Of a DNA stretch of 64,000 nucleotides, positions 9,041 to 18,768 are shown one piece after another. The notes beneath the pieces were generated by a model. The model saw only the letters and a program-made list of their open reading frames with translations, did no database searches and had not been told where the DNA came from. The stretch comes from Roseivirga sp. BDSF3-8 (GTDB lineage Bacteria; Bacteroidota; Bacteroidia; Cytophagales; Cyclobacteriaceae), in the NCBI RefSeq assembly GCF_041449215.1, contig NZ_JBGNFV010000001.1:5411001-5475000 (forward strand). The letters run 5' to 3'. Each line of letters begins with the position of its first letter. Within the stretch, counting starts at the first letter, position 1. The position numbers and the translations under genes were made by a program.

Positions 9041-9678
9041 GGTTTTGATTATATCGACTAGTATCAGCCCACAAATAACCGGTTGTAAAATTGCCCGGAT
9101 ATTACTTATGGATTAAGGGTGGATTAAGCCTTTCAGGTAATATTACGATTAATTAAAGAATGGATGACCCTCTGTGAGGTTGGGCTTTTCTACTGTATCA
9201 TTACTGATTCAGCCCGGCCCTTTTTCTGTCATTTGCCACCGGGCCGGCACTGTCTATTGCTCTCTATAGCAACCGCACAGCGCGGGCCCGTCGTGCGCGA
9301 CCCCAGCCCGGATGCGAGTCCAACCCAAGCGGGGATTTGCTGGCTGCACGTGATTCTGATTTCAGTCTATGATCACCTATTTATAGGGCAGGCGGACAAC
9401 CCTTGTATTGAAACAACTAACAGAACACCGGTATCATCATACCAGAAGCAGTAACAGCATTATTAGGATAGTCCTACTATTTACCCTTATCTGTAGACAA
9501 AGGATTACCGAAGGATGGCTATACTCATAACGGAGAAGGGACGGAAATGCAACGGAGGAGCAACGGAGAAGCGTGAGGTCTAACCTGGGTCAAAAGAGGA
9601 CGGATTGATCCGTAGTACCCAGGGTTTCAATATAGCAAAAGTACAATTCACTAACTAATCATCTTTAACCGTTTCAGG
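9041..9678. other. Long intergenic region without a supported gene
   Basis: About 640 bases separate the beta-propeller gene from the insertion element. A 96-codon open stretch on the plus strand near 9164-9454 has no recognisable domain and a composition unlike real genes here. A short run near 9538-9575 repeats ACGGA(G/A) blocks. No promoter, RNA gene or hairpin of convincing strength was found. Confidence 0.5.
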
Positions 9679-9780
9679 TTATTGCAGTGACCATGCAGCT
9701 TTACTCTCGATGAATGTCAGGGTCTCATTGTTTAGGCGTGTATAGAAAGAATGGGAGAGCATTTGATATAAATTACCCCC
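9679..9780 (-). pseudogene. Possible 3' gene remnant cut by the IS200-type element
   Basis: The minus strand reads an uninterrupted, protein-like tail (NLYQMLSHSFYTRLNNETLT then FIESKAAWSLQ) ending in TAA. The reading frame meets the terminal hairpin of the insertion element at its upstream side, and no matching upstream part is seen on the far side, where the terminator of another gene begins. This looks like the last 30 or so codons of a gene lost by deletion or insertion, but the stretch is short and could be chance. Confidence 0.35.
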
Positions 9781-9823
9781 ACCAAAGGAGGGGGTTTTCA
9801 ATGGTTATTACCCCCAAAGGGGG
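9775..9823. repeat. Terminal hairpins at the tnpA 3' side of the IS element
   Basis: Two small GC-stem hairpins lie in tandem: ACCCCC-ACC-AAA-GGA-GGGGGT and CCCCC-AAA-GGGGG. In IS200/IS605 elements a subterminal hairpin is recognised by TnpA as single-stranded DNA. The inner one is only a few bases past the tnpA stop and might instead terminate its transcript. Confidence 0.55.
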
Positions 9824-9827
9824 ATAG

Positions 9828-10274
9828 TCAGTTATCGAATAGCGGGATATCTATATCCCCATCCTCTTTCTTATCTTCCTTCTCCTGATACTTAACATAC
9901 CGCTTTATCTTTTCTTCATCTATGCCTACCGTACTTACAAAATAGCCTCGTGACCAAAAATGATTGCCCCAATAGGGTTTTCTGCGAAGACTCTTGAAGT
10001 TCTTAAACATCATGATCGCTGTCTTACCCTTGAGAATACCCATGAAGTCTGATACACTAAGTTTCGGAGGTATACTACATACCAAATGAACGTGATCTGG
10101 CTGAATGTTCAACTCTTCTACCTTGACCTCCTTCCATTCACATATCGTCTTTATCTTATTCTCCAACGTATCTGCAACAATATCACGAAGTATACGGTGG
10201 CGGTACTTCGGGGTCCATACTACATGATAGACACAATAGTAAAAGCTATGCGATAGCTTACGATACTTGCTCAT
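9828..10274 (-). CDS. tnpA: IS200/IS605 family transposase TnpA (HUH/Y1)
   Basis: A 148-residue single-strand DNA transposase. The HUH metal motif is seen in QPDHVHLVC and the catalytic tyrosine lies in the helix IKRYVKYQEKED near the C-terminus. WTPKYRHRIL and FWSRGYFVSTVG are further family signatures. I chose the Met before SKYRKLSHSF rather than one 11 residues upstream because family members begin with this segment. It looks intact, with all catalytic residues present. Such enzymes can also mobilise short palindromic repeats, and hairpin repeats occur in this window, but a link is only a possibility. Confidence 0.92.
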   Translation of the reverse strand: MSKYRKLSHSFYYCVYHVVWTPKYRHRILRDIVADTLENKIKTICEWKEVKVEELNIQPDHVHLVCSIPPKLSVSDFMGILKGKTAIMMFKNFKSLRRKPYWGNHFWSRGYFVSTVGIDEEKIKRYVKYQEKEDKKEDGDIDIPLFDN

Positions 10275-10312
10275 TCCACAATATACCTCTACTGGCATAG
10301 CCCTCAAACATG

Positions 10313-10333
10313 ACCACCGTCTAAGACGGTGGT
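10313..10333. repeat. Terminal hairpin at the tnpA start side of the IS element
   Basis: A perfect 9-bp stem (ACCACCGTC / GACGGTGGT) with a TAA loop, about 40 bases upstream of the transposase start. It fits the subterminal hairpin recognised by Y1 transposases. Confidence 0.6.
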
Positions 10334-10355
10334 TTTAATTCGATTAATAAACAGG

Positions 10356-10390
10356 AAGGGCTACCCCACGCAGGGTAGCCCTTCTCTCTT
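10356..10390. terminator. Bidirectional-looking terminator next to the TSP3 gene
   Basis: A perfect 11-bp stem (AAGGGCTACCC / GGGTAGCCCTT) with a 6-base loop lies 20 bases past the stop of the 1579-residue protein gene. The plus side carries CTCTCTTTTT, the minus side only CCTGTTTATT. It most likely ends the minus-strand gene; it also separates that gene from the insertion element. Confidence 0.75.
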
Positions 10391-10402
10391 TTTAAACTAC
10401 TA

Positions 10403-13400
10403 CTATCTGTTGATTATTAATCTTTTGTGATATATCGATCCGTTTATCTCCCATGTGATCATATAGGCTCCGTTTTGCACCGGAAGCATATCGGGTTGCA
10501 GCGTTACCTTGCTGTCAGCATTTGACAGGAGGGAAAGGCTTGTTACCATCCTGCCACTACCATCTGTGATTGACACATTGACGAGTGTATTGACTGACAT
10601 ATTATCGACGACGAGGGTAAGGTTGCCGTAGCCAGCATAGGGATTAGGGTAAACCTGTGCTTCGGAACTGATGCGCGGCAGGGTAATGTCTACCCTTACA
10701 ACCTCAGAGTACACTGCGGTGCCATCAAAATCCACCTGCCTGAGCCTGTAGTAATTCGTACCGGCCATAGGTGCATTATCAGAATATTCGTAAAACACGG
10801 CCTCATCGCTATATGCCACTCCCTGTACCTCACCAATTCTTTCAAAATTGAGGTGGGCATCGGCCCTTTGAATCTCAAAGCGGTCATTGTGCAGTTCTTT
10901 TAGCGTAACCCAGCTCAATAGTACACTACTAACCTCCTCTTCTGCTCTGAAGTAGAGAAGCTCTACAGGCAGGACGGTAAGTCCGTTATAGAGGTAATCG
11001 GGTGTAGTGGCATAGGGTCCGGTCTGACCATTAGAGTAATCATCGGTAAATATACCATTGCTATTTCCGTCCTCTGATGCGGTAGGAATGCCATCGTTAT
11101 CATCGTCCGGGTCTCTGAAATTGGGCAGCCCATCGTTATCTCCATCTATCAGTGCCCCTACATATGAGCTATTGTCAGGGTCGAAGGCATCGGCCAGCCC
11201 GTCACCATCGGTATCGGAGCTTCCCTCGGGGCCATCGAGCATCATATTGTTATTGGCATCCCAGTCACCAAACCCATTCAGGTTATAGTCATGACCTTCT
11301 ATTATATCGGGCACACCGTCTGAATCCGAGTCTAGCTGCAGGTAATCGGGTGCGCCATCAGCATCGGTGTCTGTGACTATGGTTAAGATGCCATCAGCCG
11401 TAATTCTGGCTCCGGATTTGTCCCTTCTTCCGTAGTGATCTGCCTTACCATCGCCGTTGATATCTGTTCCCCCTGCTTCTCTGGTATCGGTGAGGCCATC
11501 TCCATCAGAGTCGAGGTCGAGAAGATCACGTAACCCATCACCGTCTGTATCGGGCAGGCTCAGAGGCACAGATTCCACATCATTGGCAAGTCCGTCTTTG
11601 TCATCGTCATTAGCCTGCAGGTAGGCAAAGGGGTACCTGGCGGTGCTGGTGGACATGTTTTGTGGTAATATACCGTTATTGGCCTCAATGGCATCTGCCA
11701 CAGCATCATTATCAGAATCGAGGTCAAGATGATTAGGTATGCCATCAAGGTCATAGTCTGCCTGATCGTCTATGCCGTCGTAATTGCTATCGACAAAACC
11801 GGTCTGATCAGAATCCATGTAGTTGGGTTTACCATCCATGTCGCTGTCTATTGAAGGATCGGCCGTATAAGCTACTTCGGACAGATCGGGAATACCATCG
11901 TTATCATCATCCTGGTCTATCTCGTCCCTTACACCGTCATTATCGGTATCAGGCAGGCATCTGTTAAAGGAATAGCTTACGGCGTCAAGGTATATGGTGC
12001 CGCTGTTACGCTGGAAGTAGAGGTACCTGGTGCCATTGCCGGCCACGGTATAGTTATATACTCTGTAGGTGTTTCCGCCACCACTCTGCTGATAGGTGAT
12101 GAGGCCATTATATTTTACCTGATCGAGGGTACCTGCTACGAGCATTTCATCGCCTGTGCTGGTGACCATGTATATTCTTATCACTTCTCCGGCAGGCACA
12201 AAGTCTCCAAGATCATACAGTCCCCAGTCACTGGTGCCAAATGTGGCGACTGACCCGGTAGTACCATTATAGTCAGGCGCGCCAAGGGTATTATTTGATC
12301 CGGTAACGCCATTTGTTCTAATTATAGAAGAGAGGTTTCCGTTATAATTTACGAGTGCAAACCCACCCCCACAAGGGTTAGAAGATGCCTGCAGATAATC
12401 ACTAATGCCGTCGGCGGGGTCAGCATCCAGTATTTCATCTACTGATAGTATGCCATCGCTGTCATCATCATCGTTTCTGAAGTCAGGCTCAGACCCTGTA
12501 CCGGTAGTCTGCAGGGCGGCGGGGGTTCCTCCCATAGCGGTATCGTACGCATCATCCAGTCCATTGCTGTTAAGGTCGGTACCTGCCGGTAGCGTATCGG
12601 CTACACCGTCGCTATCAGCGTCATGCCCTTCTACTACATCCATCACAGAGTCGTTATCGGAATCGGTATCCACATAGTCAGCTAAACCGTCCTGGTCAGT
12701 ATCCACAGGCTGGATGGCTACCCCTCCCCTATCAGCGTCAAAGGCATCGTCGAGGCCATCTGCATCGCCATCTATGCCTGACGGACTTATTCCGAGGGTA
12801 GTGACCTGCCCTTCTTTGAGGTCGGTGATTCCATCCCCGTCGCTATCAGCATCGAGGTAGTTTGGTAGTCCATCAGCATCGGGATCAGTATTGGCCAGTT
12901 CGTACTGGTCTTTTATGCCATCTGCGTCGGAATCAATGTCAAGGTAATCTGCGATACCGTCTCCGTCACTATCCGGTAAGCTGAGGGCTGTGCCGCCATT
13001 ATCGGGATCAATGTCATTTACCAGGCCATCTCCATCAAGATCATTTAAAGAGACGTATGAGGCTGTGTAGCTACCACTGTCATCCATATTGGGCGGTAAG
13101 GTTCCGCCGTTTGCCTCTACGGCGTTTGAGATACCGTCGTTATCGTTATCCAGGTCGAAATGATTGGCAATGCCATCCATGTCCTGGTCAAAGATGTCAT
13201 TGATGCCATCTGAGTTGCTGTCTGTAAAGGCTCCCAGGGTTGGGTGGATAAAATCCGGGTCCAGGAAGTTGGCTATCCCGTCACCATCTGCATCCATACC
13301 CGGATCTACCCCAACGCCTTGCTCCACATCAGGTATACCATCGTTATTATCATCTGCGTCTGCTGTATTAGGAACACCGTCACCATCCATATCATTTGTG

Positions 13401-15142
13401 GCAAACAGGTAGTCAGGAGAGGTACCTCCCTGGGAAAAATCATCATGATATTCGCCATTTAGATTGGCATCTTCCCTTATTGTAGGTATACCGTCGTTAT
13501 CATCATCCACATCACGCCAGTCATTAACTCCGTCGCCATCAGTATCCTGCAGTACAGCTATGGCACCGCCGGTATCAGGGTCAAATGCATTATCCAGGCC
13601 GTCACCATCCATGTCTTTCAATCGCTCATTTCTATCCTGAATACCGTCTGCATTGGCATCATGAGCTTCTACAAAGTCTCTTATTCCATCTCCGTCACTG
13701 TCGCCATCCAAAAAGTCATAGCGTCCGTCACCATCGGTATCCTGAAGCACTATGGCACCGCCATGGTCGGGGTCGAAACTGTCATCTATTCCATCGCCGT
13801 CTGTATCGGTTCCGGAAGCCACCACAAAGGCAGTAATGCTCTGGGCTTCCACATTATCAGGCACGCCATCTCTGTCGGAGTCCACATCCCTGTAGTTAGG
13901 AATAGTATCGAGGTCAAAATCGCGAATGATCACCGGGAACCCGCCTTCGGAGTTATCTACAGCGGAGGCGAGGCCGTCCTTATCGCCATCGCTGAAGCCA
14001 TCGATCAATCCGTTTCCGTCGGCGTCCTCTCCTCCTGTCTCGATCACATCTGTTACACCGTCACCATCGCTGTCCAGGTCAAGGCGGTCTTTCACTCCAT
14101 CAGAGTCTGTATCCGGATCTGCCAGAAGTACACCGCCGTTATCCAGATCAAGGTCGTTTACGATACCATCGGCATCGGTGTCATTGCTCTGTACGTAGGC
14201 AATGCTGTACCGGCCATCATTGCCCATGTTTGCAGGCATAATGCCTCCATTGGCCTCTACCGCGTCAGGTATACCATCGTTATCAGAGTCTTTATCCAGA
14301 TGGTTTGGCACGCCATCCATGTCAGAATCGAAAAAGTCGCTAACGCCGTCTGCATTGGCATCTATGAAGGCAAAATGATCGCTATCGAGATAATCAGGCA
14401 GGTTATCACCATCAGCATCTGCGGAGCCATCAAAGCCATTGCTCTCATCACTGTCAGGGATACCGTCATTATCGTCATCACCATCCAGTATATTAAGTAC
14501 TCTGTCATAATCTATATCTGAGCCACACCAGTAAAAATCATGAATACTGATCTCCTGAAAGGTACCGGGGGTGTTGTTATTATATAATATGACTAATGAA
14601 TCGATAGACTCGGGCATACAGAAGGTGGCGTTTCCGTCTGCGCTGGCATCGCCGATAAAGGCGGTGCCCATAACGGTATTACTTCCCGCGTAAACTACCG
14701 TGGAGCCGAGTGTAAGGTCTGAGGCGGCCAGTGATACCAGCCTGCCGTCTGAGTATCCGTTTACGGTGATGGAGTCCTCGAAAGAGCCTTTATCAATATC
14801 AAAAATGGAAAAGCAGAAACCACTTACGGGTTGACTGAATCCAATGGTAGCCAGTGCGTATTCGTTAGAGTTTGTAATGGTTTGCTGCCATAGAATGCTA
14901 TTGGCGCCCTGATGTTTATTTGAGATTTCTAACAGGCTGACATGACCGTAGAGGTCAATGGATGTGAACCGCATTTCCACGTCTGCGGCTGTGAATGTAT
15001 TGTCCCTGGGGTCAACTCCCAGGCTCTCGGTATCCCAGTCTTTGGTATATACAGTGCCCGGACATGATTGGGCACCGGCCTGAGAGGTAAATACGATAAG
15101 TATGATGAAAACAGATAATGATAGCCTCATTTTCCAAAGCAT
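10403..15142 (-). CDS. Very large secreted thrombospondin type 3 repeat protein with T9SS tail
   Basis: A 1579-residue protein. A signal peptide (VFIILIVFTSQAGAQ) leads into a lectin-like beta domain (about 25-205). Then come dozens of calcium-binding thrombospondin type 3 repeats of the DxDxDGxxD kind (for example DADGDGIANFLDPD). An unrelated beta domain of about 130 residues near position 930-1060 (NPCGGGFALVNYNGNLSS) interrupts them, and more repeats follow. The C-terminus has a fibronectin-like segment (ELLYFRAEEEVSSVLLSWVT) and a T9SS type A sorting domain beginning VYPNPYAGYGNL and ending KRLIINR. It is therefore exported and attached to the cell surface or released. The rod of calcium-loaded repeats suggests a stalk or adhesin (inference). 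It is monocistronic. Confidence 0.92.
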   Translation of the reverse strand: MLWKMRLSLSVFIILIVFTSQAGAQSCPGTVYTKDWDTESLGVDPRDNTFTAADVEMRFTSIDLYGHVSLLEISNKHQGANSILWQQTITNSNEYALATIGFSQPVSGFCFSIFDIDKGSFEDSITVNGYSDGRLVSLAASDLTLGSTVVYAGSNTVMGTAFIGDASADGNATFCMPESIDSLVILYNNNTPGTFQEISIHDFYWCGSDIDYDRVLNILDGDDDNDGIPDSDESNGFDGSADADGDNLPDYLDSDHFAFIDANADGVSDFFDSDMDGVPNHLDKDSDNDGIPDAVEANGGIMPANMGNDGRYSIAYVQSNDTDADGIVNDLDLDNGGVLLADPDTDSDGVKDRLDLDSDGDGVTDVIETGGEDADGNGLIDGFSDGDKDGLASAVDNSEGGFPVIIRDFDLDTIPNYRDVDSDRDGVPDNVEAQSITAFVVASGTDTDGDGIDDSFDPDHGGAIVLQDTDGDGRYDFLDGDSDGDGIRDFVEAHDANADGIQDRNERLKDMDGDGLDNAFDPDTGGAIAVLQDTDGDGVNDWRDVDDDNDGIPTIREDANLNGEYHDDFSQGGTSPDYLFATNDMDGDGVPNTADADDNNDGIPDVEQGVGVDPGMDADGDGIANFLDPDFIHPTLGAFTDSNSDGINDIFDQDMDGIANHFDLDNDNDGISNAVEANGGTLPPNMDDSGSYTASYVSLNDLDGDGLVNDIDPDNGGTALSLPDSDGDGIADYLDIDSDADGIKDQYELANTDPDADGLPNYLDADSDGDGITDLKEGQVTTLGISPSGIDGDADGLDDAFDADRGGVAIQPVDTDQDGLADYVDTDSDNDSVMDVVEGHDADSDGVADTLPAGTDLNSNGLDDAYDTAMGGTPAALQTTGTGSEPDFRNDDDDSDGILSVDEILDADPADGISDYLQASSNPCGGGFALVNYNGNLSSIIRTNGVTGSNNTLGAPDYNGTTGSVATFGTSDWGLYDLGDFVPAGEVIRIYMVTSTGDEMLVAGTLDQVKYNGLITYQQSGGGNTYRVYNYTVAGNGTRYLYFQRNSGTIYLDAVSYSFNRCLPDTDNDGVRDEIDQDDDNDGIPDLSEVAYTADPSIDSDMDGKPNYMDSDQTGFVDSNYDGIDDQADYDLDGIPNHLDLDSDNDAVADAIEANNGILPQNMSTSTARYPFAYLQANDDDKDGLANDVESVPLSLPDTDGDGLRDLLDLDSDGDGLTDTREAGGTDINGDGKADHYGRRDKSGARITADGILTIVTDTDADGAPDYLQLDSDSDGVPDIIEGHDYNLNGFGDWDANNNMMLDGPEGSSDTDGDGLADAFDPDNSSYVGALIDGDNDGLPNFRDPDDDNDGIPTASEDGNSNGIFTDDYSNGQTGPYATTPDYLYNGLTVLPVELLYFRAEEEVSSVLLSWVTLKELHNDRFEIQRADAHLNFERIGEVQGVAYSDEAVFYEYSDNAPMAGTNYYRLRQVDFDGTAVYSEVVRVDITLPRISSEAQVYPNPYAGYGNLTLVVDNMSVNTLVNVSITDGSGRMVTSLSLLSNADSKVTLQPDMLPVQNGAYMITWEINGSIYHKRLIINR

Positions 15143-15697
15143 TTAATCAAAATAAACCCTAACCTTATCATATAGCATATGATAAAAACGGCACAAAAAT
15201 GACGGTGATTAAGTGAATAATAATCAACAGTATTGGAAAAACCATTTAGTCAGACTGCATATTCACGTCATTTACCAGCACGTCACTACTCTAATAGTGA
15301 ATTGGGCGTGAGCCAGCTTCACTATACCTGTTCAATCGTCAACCTCCGGTTAGATCTATTAAATCTCCGACAGGTCTTCATACCAGCCGGGGTGAGCTCC
15401 CCTTTTTTCATTCAGCTCTTTGTGAGCGAACCTCCCGGCTTTTGACTTCTTCATTTACTTTATTATTAGCATTTCAACCGTCTTATTTTTTATGAAGAAA
15501 GAAAGAATAGTATTGGCTTTATGAAGAAAAAAGACGTGATGTAGCTTTCCGGTAGTCGGGCGGATGAAAAATAAAGACGAACTGCCGTAATACGCGCCGA
15601 CCAGGTGTGGGGCGATTAATACAGTCGGTAAAAGAGGGCATTTATGAATGGCTCACGTAGCGGAAGCCTGACGACGGGTGCCGATTGGGCTTAACAT
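15143..15697. other. Intergenic region without a supported gene
   Basis: About 555 bases between the start of the TSP3 gene and the permease terminator. A 70-codon plus-strand open stretch has no domain. A weak GGGGTGAGCTCCCC hairpin followed by six T residues (about 15392-15411) could be a small plus-strand terminator, but no transcript that would need it is evident. The promoter of the TSP3 gene must lie at the left side. Confidence 0.4.
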
Positions 15698-15742
15698 AAA
15701 AACCCTCTGTCCGGGGTGAGCTTATGCCTGACAGAGGGTTTT
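15698..15742 (-). terminator. Rho-independent terminator of the permease operon
   Basis: A 13-bp stem (AAAACCCTCTGTC / GACAGAGGGTTTT) with an 18-base loop. On the minus strand the second arm runs into a T-rich stretch ending TTTTTATG. It lies about 20 bases past the stop codon of the FtsX-like permease. Confidence 0.85.
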
Positions 15743-15762
15743 AAATGATGGTAGGGCCTTGG

Positions 15763-18441
15763 TTATTCCTGTCTGAGTACTGAGGCGGGATTGCGCCGGG
15801 CGGTGCGCAGTGACTGAAGGCTCACGAGGGCCATGACTACCAGCAGGGCTATACCACCGGCAAGCATAATGATCTCCCAACCGGGCTGTATGTGGTAGGC
15901 AAAGTGCTGGAGCCAGGCATTTATGCCGAACCAGGCAAGAGGGGCTGCTATGAGGGTGGCTATGCCTACAAGGTAGATAAACTCACGGTTTATGAGCAGC
16001 AGGATCTCCCGGACGTTGGCACCGAATACTTTACGGATGCTGATCTCGTTCTGGCGGCGGTAGGTCATAAATGATACAAGACCGAGCAGCCCGAGTACGG
16101 AAAGGGATATGGCTACGAGGCTGAGGGAGGTGGTGAGGTTGCTTATCTGGCGCTCCTTCTTGTACAGACCGGCAATACGGTCGTCCATATAGGCTACCTG
16201 AAAAGGGACATCGGGTGACACCTCTCTAAAGGAGGACTCTATGTAATCGAGGGTGGTGGAAAAATCCTCCCCGGTGGTTCTTACTACCACATTGTAACTC
16301 CAGGAGGCATTGAATCGCACCTGCAGAAACATGGGGGTGATACGGTCACGCAGGGTAAAGAAGTGAAAGTCTTTAATGACGCCGTCGATGGTGAAGGGGA
16401 GGCCGGCCTCTCCCTCTTCATTGACATATTCGGGCTCAAGGACAAGGGTATGTCCGGGAATAGCGGCAGCCGCGGATTGGCCGGGTAAGAGGGCAGCCAG
16501 TTTTGCAGCGGCTGTCTGGTTTACGATCATCACTTCTTCTTTACCCTGCTCCAGTTGCTCCAGGGCGGGGTGATCGATGCCGAGCAGCCTTACCAGGCCA
16601 AGGTCCATGTAGAGGTTGGTGCCATCGCTGAATACCTCCTCCCTGTCATCAAGGGTATAAGTGGTCTGGTTGAACATCTCACGGCCGGGCAGTGAGCCGG
16701 TACCTACGTGCTGTATGGCGGGTGACTGCAGGAGCTTCTGCCTAAGGGGCTCATATATGCTGAGGCCTTCCACAGGAAAGTAGAGCACATGCTGTTCGTC
16801 AAACCCCAGGTCTTTTTGAGCTATGTATTGCATTTGCTGATGAATGAACCATGCGCCGCTGCTGAGGGCGATGATGAGAATGAGCTGAAACCCTACGAGG
16901 GACTGGCGGAGGCTCATAGCACGCCCGGAGGTACTGACGGTATCGTGAAACAGGCGGGACATCTTCTTTCCGGCAAGGGTGAGGGAAGGGTAAGCTCCGG
17001 ATAGGAGGCCTGTGATGCAGCAAAGGGCGAACAGGCTGATAAAGAGAGGCAGGCTCCTGACAAAATCATTGGTTAGCTCCATGCCCATCAGGTGATTGAA
17101 GAGGGGCAGCACGAGGCTAAGCAGTGCCAGGGCAAAAGGGAGGCAAATAAGGGTGAGGAGCACGGCCTCAAACAGGAACTGTCCGGCGACATCTATGCGG
17201 GCAGCGCCCATAACCTTGCGCAGGCCTACTTCCTTTTGCCGTCCGGCATACATGGCTACAGAGAGGTTGGTATAGTTGGTGATGGTGATGAAGAGTATGA
17301 TAAGGCCGGCCAGGGCAAAGAGGTAGAGGTAACGCACATCACCGGGCGGCTGTAATTCATAGAGCATGTCGCTTTGCAGGTGTATGTCTTCCAGGGCGGT
17401 GAGGATCCTTCCGCGGTCGAGGAGGTCGTCTTTTGCCTCTGGATTCATGCGCAGGTATACCTCGTTTATACGCTTGCGGGTCTCCTCCACACTGGCTCCG
17501 GGTTGCAGGGTGAGGTAGGTGTAGGCTCCCCAGGCGGGGATGCGGGGCAGGTTTACAGCGAGGCGGAAGCTGACGTGGGAGTATGAGGGCAGGTCCTGCA
17601 TGATACCGGTCACCTGCAGGTCTACAGAGTCAAGGGTAATACGCTGACCGATAAGGCTGGCATAGTCACCGGCGGGGGCAAGGTATGTATCGGCGAGGGT
17701 GGTGCTGATCACGGCGGTGTAAGGCTGACTGAGGGCGTTTTTGCCCCCTGCTATGAGGGGCCAGTCAAATATCCGGGTGAACTCCCCACCGCGGTTGGTA
17801 TAGAGTATCTGGTCTTCTATAAACTGCTTACCATCAGAAAGGGTGACGTAGTTTGTTTCCCGGGCGTTAGTGATGGCGCTATAGGAGGTAACAAAGTGGG
17901 TAACGGCCTCTACGCCATCCAGGCGTTTTATTTCGTCGCGTACCTGTTGCTGTTGTTCCGGGGTGGAACCATAGAAGCCATCGAAGGGGAGGCATGAATA
18001 TAGCTGATCACGGTAGCCGTAGGAAAGGCGATAGGTCCGTTCTGACTTTTCATGAAAGGTATCGTAGCTGAGCTCATGCCTGAGGTAAAGGAAGGCAAGA
18101 CAAACACAGCAGAGCCCGAGTATGAGGCCTATGCTATTGATGAGGGCATAATATTTTTTACGCAATAAACTGCGGAGGCCGATACGAAGGTAATTTCTGA
18201 ACATGGGGGGGTACTGTTTGTGGATACGGAATTTTTGGATGACGGAGGGTTTAATAAAGGTAAGTACGTCCTGTATGTATCTACGGCGGGCATAAGCCAG
18301 GCCATGGGTGTGGAGGCGATCAGAAAATGCCTCTTCGAGGTCGCCCTGTATCTCTTCGAGCATGTCCTCATCGCAATACCATCGAAGCAGGCTGGTGGCC
18401 CAGCGGGGAGGTGTATGGCGGGGGGTGCGGTTGGTATTCAT
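15763..18441 (-). CDS. FtsX-like ABC transporter permease with N-terminal prefix domain
   Basis: An 892-residue membrane protein. Residues 1-75 (PPRWATSLLRWYCDEDMLEEIQ..., GDLEEAF) form the 'permease prefix' domain found in Bacteroidota permeases linked to PadR regulators. A MacB-type core follows: a first membrane segment (YYALINSIGLILGLCCVCLAF), a periplasmic domain, three membrane helices with an FtsX domain (GLRKVMGAARIDV), then a second periplasmic domain and a second FtsX domain (IRKVFGANVREIL) near the C-terminus. No ATPase gene is adjacent. It follows the PadR gene by 9 bases and is terminated downstream, so the pair forms one operon. Its likely role is in envelope stress or export of peptides or lipoproteins (inference). 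Confidence 0.9.
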   Translation of the reverse strand: MNTNRTPRHTPPRWATSLLRWYCDEDMLEEIQGDLEEAFSDRLHTHGLAYARRRYIQDVLTFIKPSVIQKFRIHKQYPPMFRNYLRIGLRSLLRKKYYALINSIGLILGLCCVCLAFLYLRHELSYDTFHEKSERTYRLSYGYRDQLYSCLPFDGFYGSTPEQQQQVRDEIKRLDGVEAVTHFVTSYSAITNARETNYVTLSDGKQFIEDQILYTNRGGEFTRIFDWPLIAGGKNALSQPYTAVISTTLADTYLAPAGDYASLIGQRITLDSVDLQVTGIMQDLPSYSHVSFRLAVNLPRIPAWGAYTYLTLQPGASVEETRKRINEVYLRMNPEAKDDLLDRGRILTALEDIHLQSDMLYELQPPGDVRYLYLFALAGLIILFITITNYTNLSVAMYAGRQKEVGLRKVMGAARIDVAGQFLFEAVLLTLICLPFALALLSLVLPLFNHLMGMELTNDFVRSLPLFISLFALCCITGLLSGAYPSLTLAGKKMSRLFHDTVSTSGRAMSLRQSLVGFQLILIIALSSGAWFIHQQMQYIAQKDLGFDEQHVLYFPVEGLSIYEPLRQKLLQSPAIQHVGTGSLPGREMFNQTTYTLDDREEVFSDGTNLYMDLGLVRLLGIDHPALEQLEQGKEEVMIVNQTAAAKLAALLPGQSAAAAIPGHTLVLEPEYVNEEGEAGLPFTIDGVIKDFHFFTLRDRITPMFLQVRFNASWSYNVVVRTTGEDFSTTLDYIESSFREVSPDVPFQVAYMDDRIAGLYKKERQISNLTTSLSLVAISLSVLGLLGLVSFMTYRRQNEISIRKVFGANVREILLLINREFIYLVGIATLIAAPLAWFGINAWLQHFAYHIQPGWEIIMLAGGIALLVVMALVSLQSLRTARRNPASVLRQE

Positions 18442-18450
18442 GGAATGTGC

Positions 18451-18768
18451 TTAGCGGGGATCCATGCCGGGTATTTGATTCCATAGCCTGAAGCGGGCTG
18501 CTTTATGGGCCTCGGCCGTTTCACGCCCGGCGGGTGTGGCTCTGAATATGCGCTTTCGCCTCCCTCCTCTTTCGTCGGTGGCGCCTCCCATATCGCTTTC
18601 AATAAGGCCTTTCTTTTCCAGCCGGGTCAGTACGGTATGTACGGCGCTAATGCTGATGCCCTTTCCGGTTTGCTCTTCGTATTCTTTACTTACGGCATAA
18701 GCGTAGGCATCTTCTTCCATGAGCATAACGAGGAGGAGAATAGTCTCTTCAAGATAACCGAGGTTCAT
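18451..18768 (-). CDS. PadR-family transcriptional regulator
   Basis: A 105-residue winged-helix protein of the PadR type: LGYLEETILLLVMLMEE, then YAVSKEYEEQTGKGISISAVHTVLTRLEKKGLIES, the recognition helix and wing, and the basic RGGRRKRIFRATPAG strand. It is a short single-domain member without the long C-terminal dimerisation helices. It is the first gene of an operon with the FtsX-like permease, which it probably represses together with itself (family knowledge plus context). Confidence 0.9.
   Translation of the reverse strand: MNLGYLEETILLLVMLMEEDAYAYAVSKEYEEQTGKGISISAVHTVLTRLEKKGLIESDMGGATDERGGRRKRIFRATPAGRETAEAHKAARFRLWNQIPGMDPR

Larger units (their letters stand above)
9765..10345 (-). 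mobile_element. IS200/IS605-type element with tnpA only
   Basis: A compact element of about 580 bases containing a single HUH transposase. Its ends carry hairpins instead of inverted repeats, as is normal for this family: ACCACCGTC-TAA-GACGGTGGT on the transposase-start side and an ACCCCC/GGGGGT stem (9775-9795), plus a second CCCCC-AAA-GGGGG hairpin, on the other. No TnpB is present. Exact ends cannot be fixed without an empty site, so the limits are approximate. Confidence 0.75.

Noticed and set aside
9164-9454. 96-codon plus-strand open frame in the long intergenic region
   Set aside because: No domain, no promoter, and composition unlike coding sequence; I see no support for a gene.
13661-14521. 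Plus-strand open frame of 286 codons inside the TSP3 gene
   Set aside because: It is the antisense reading of regular Asp/Gly-rich repeats, which rarely gives stops; the minus-strand protein has a signal peptide and T9SS tail.
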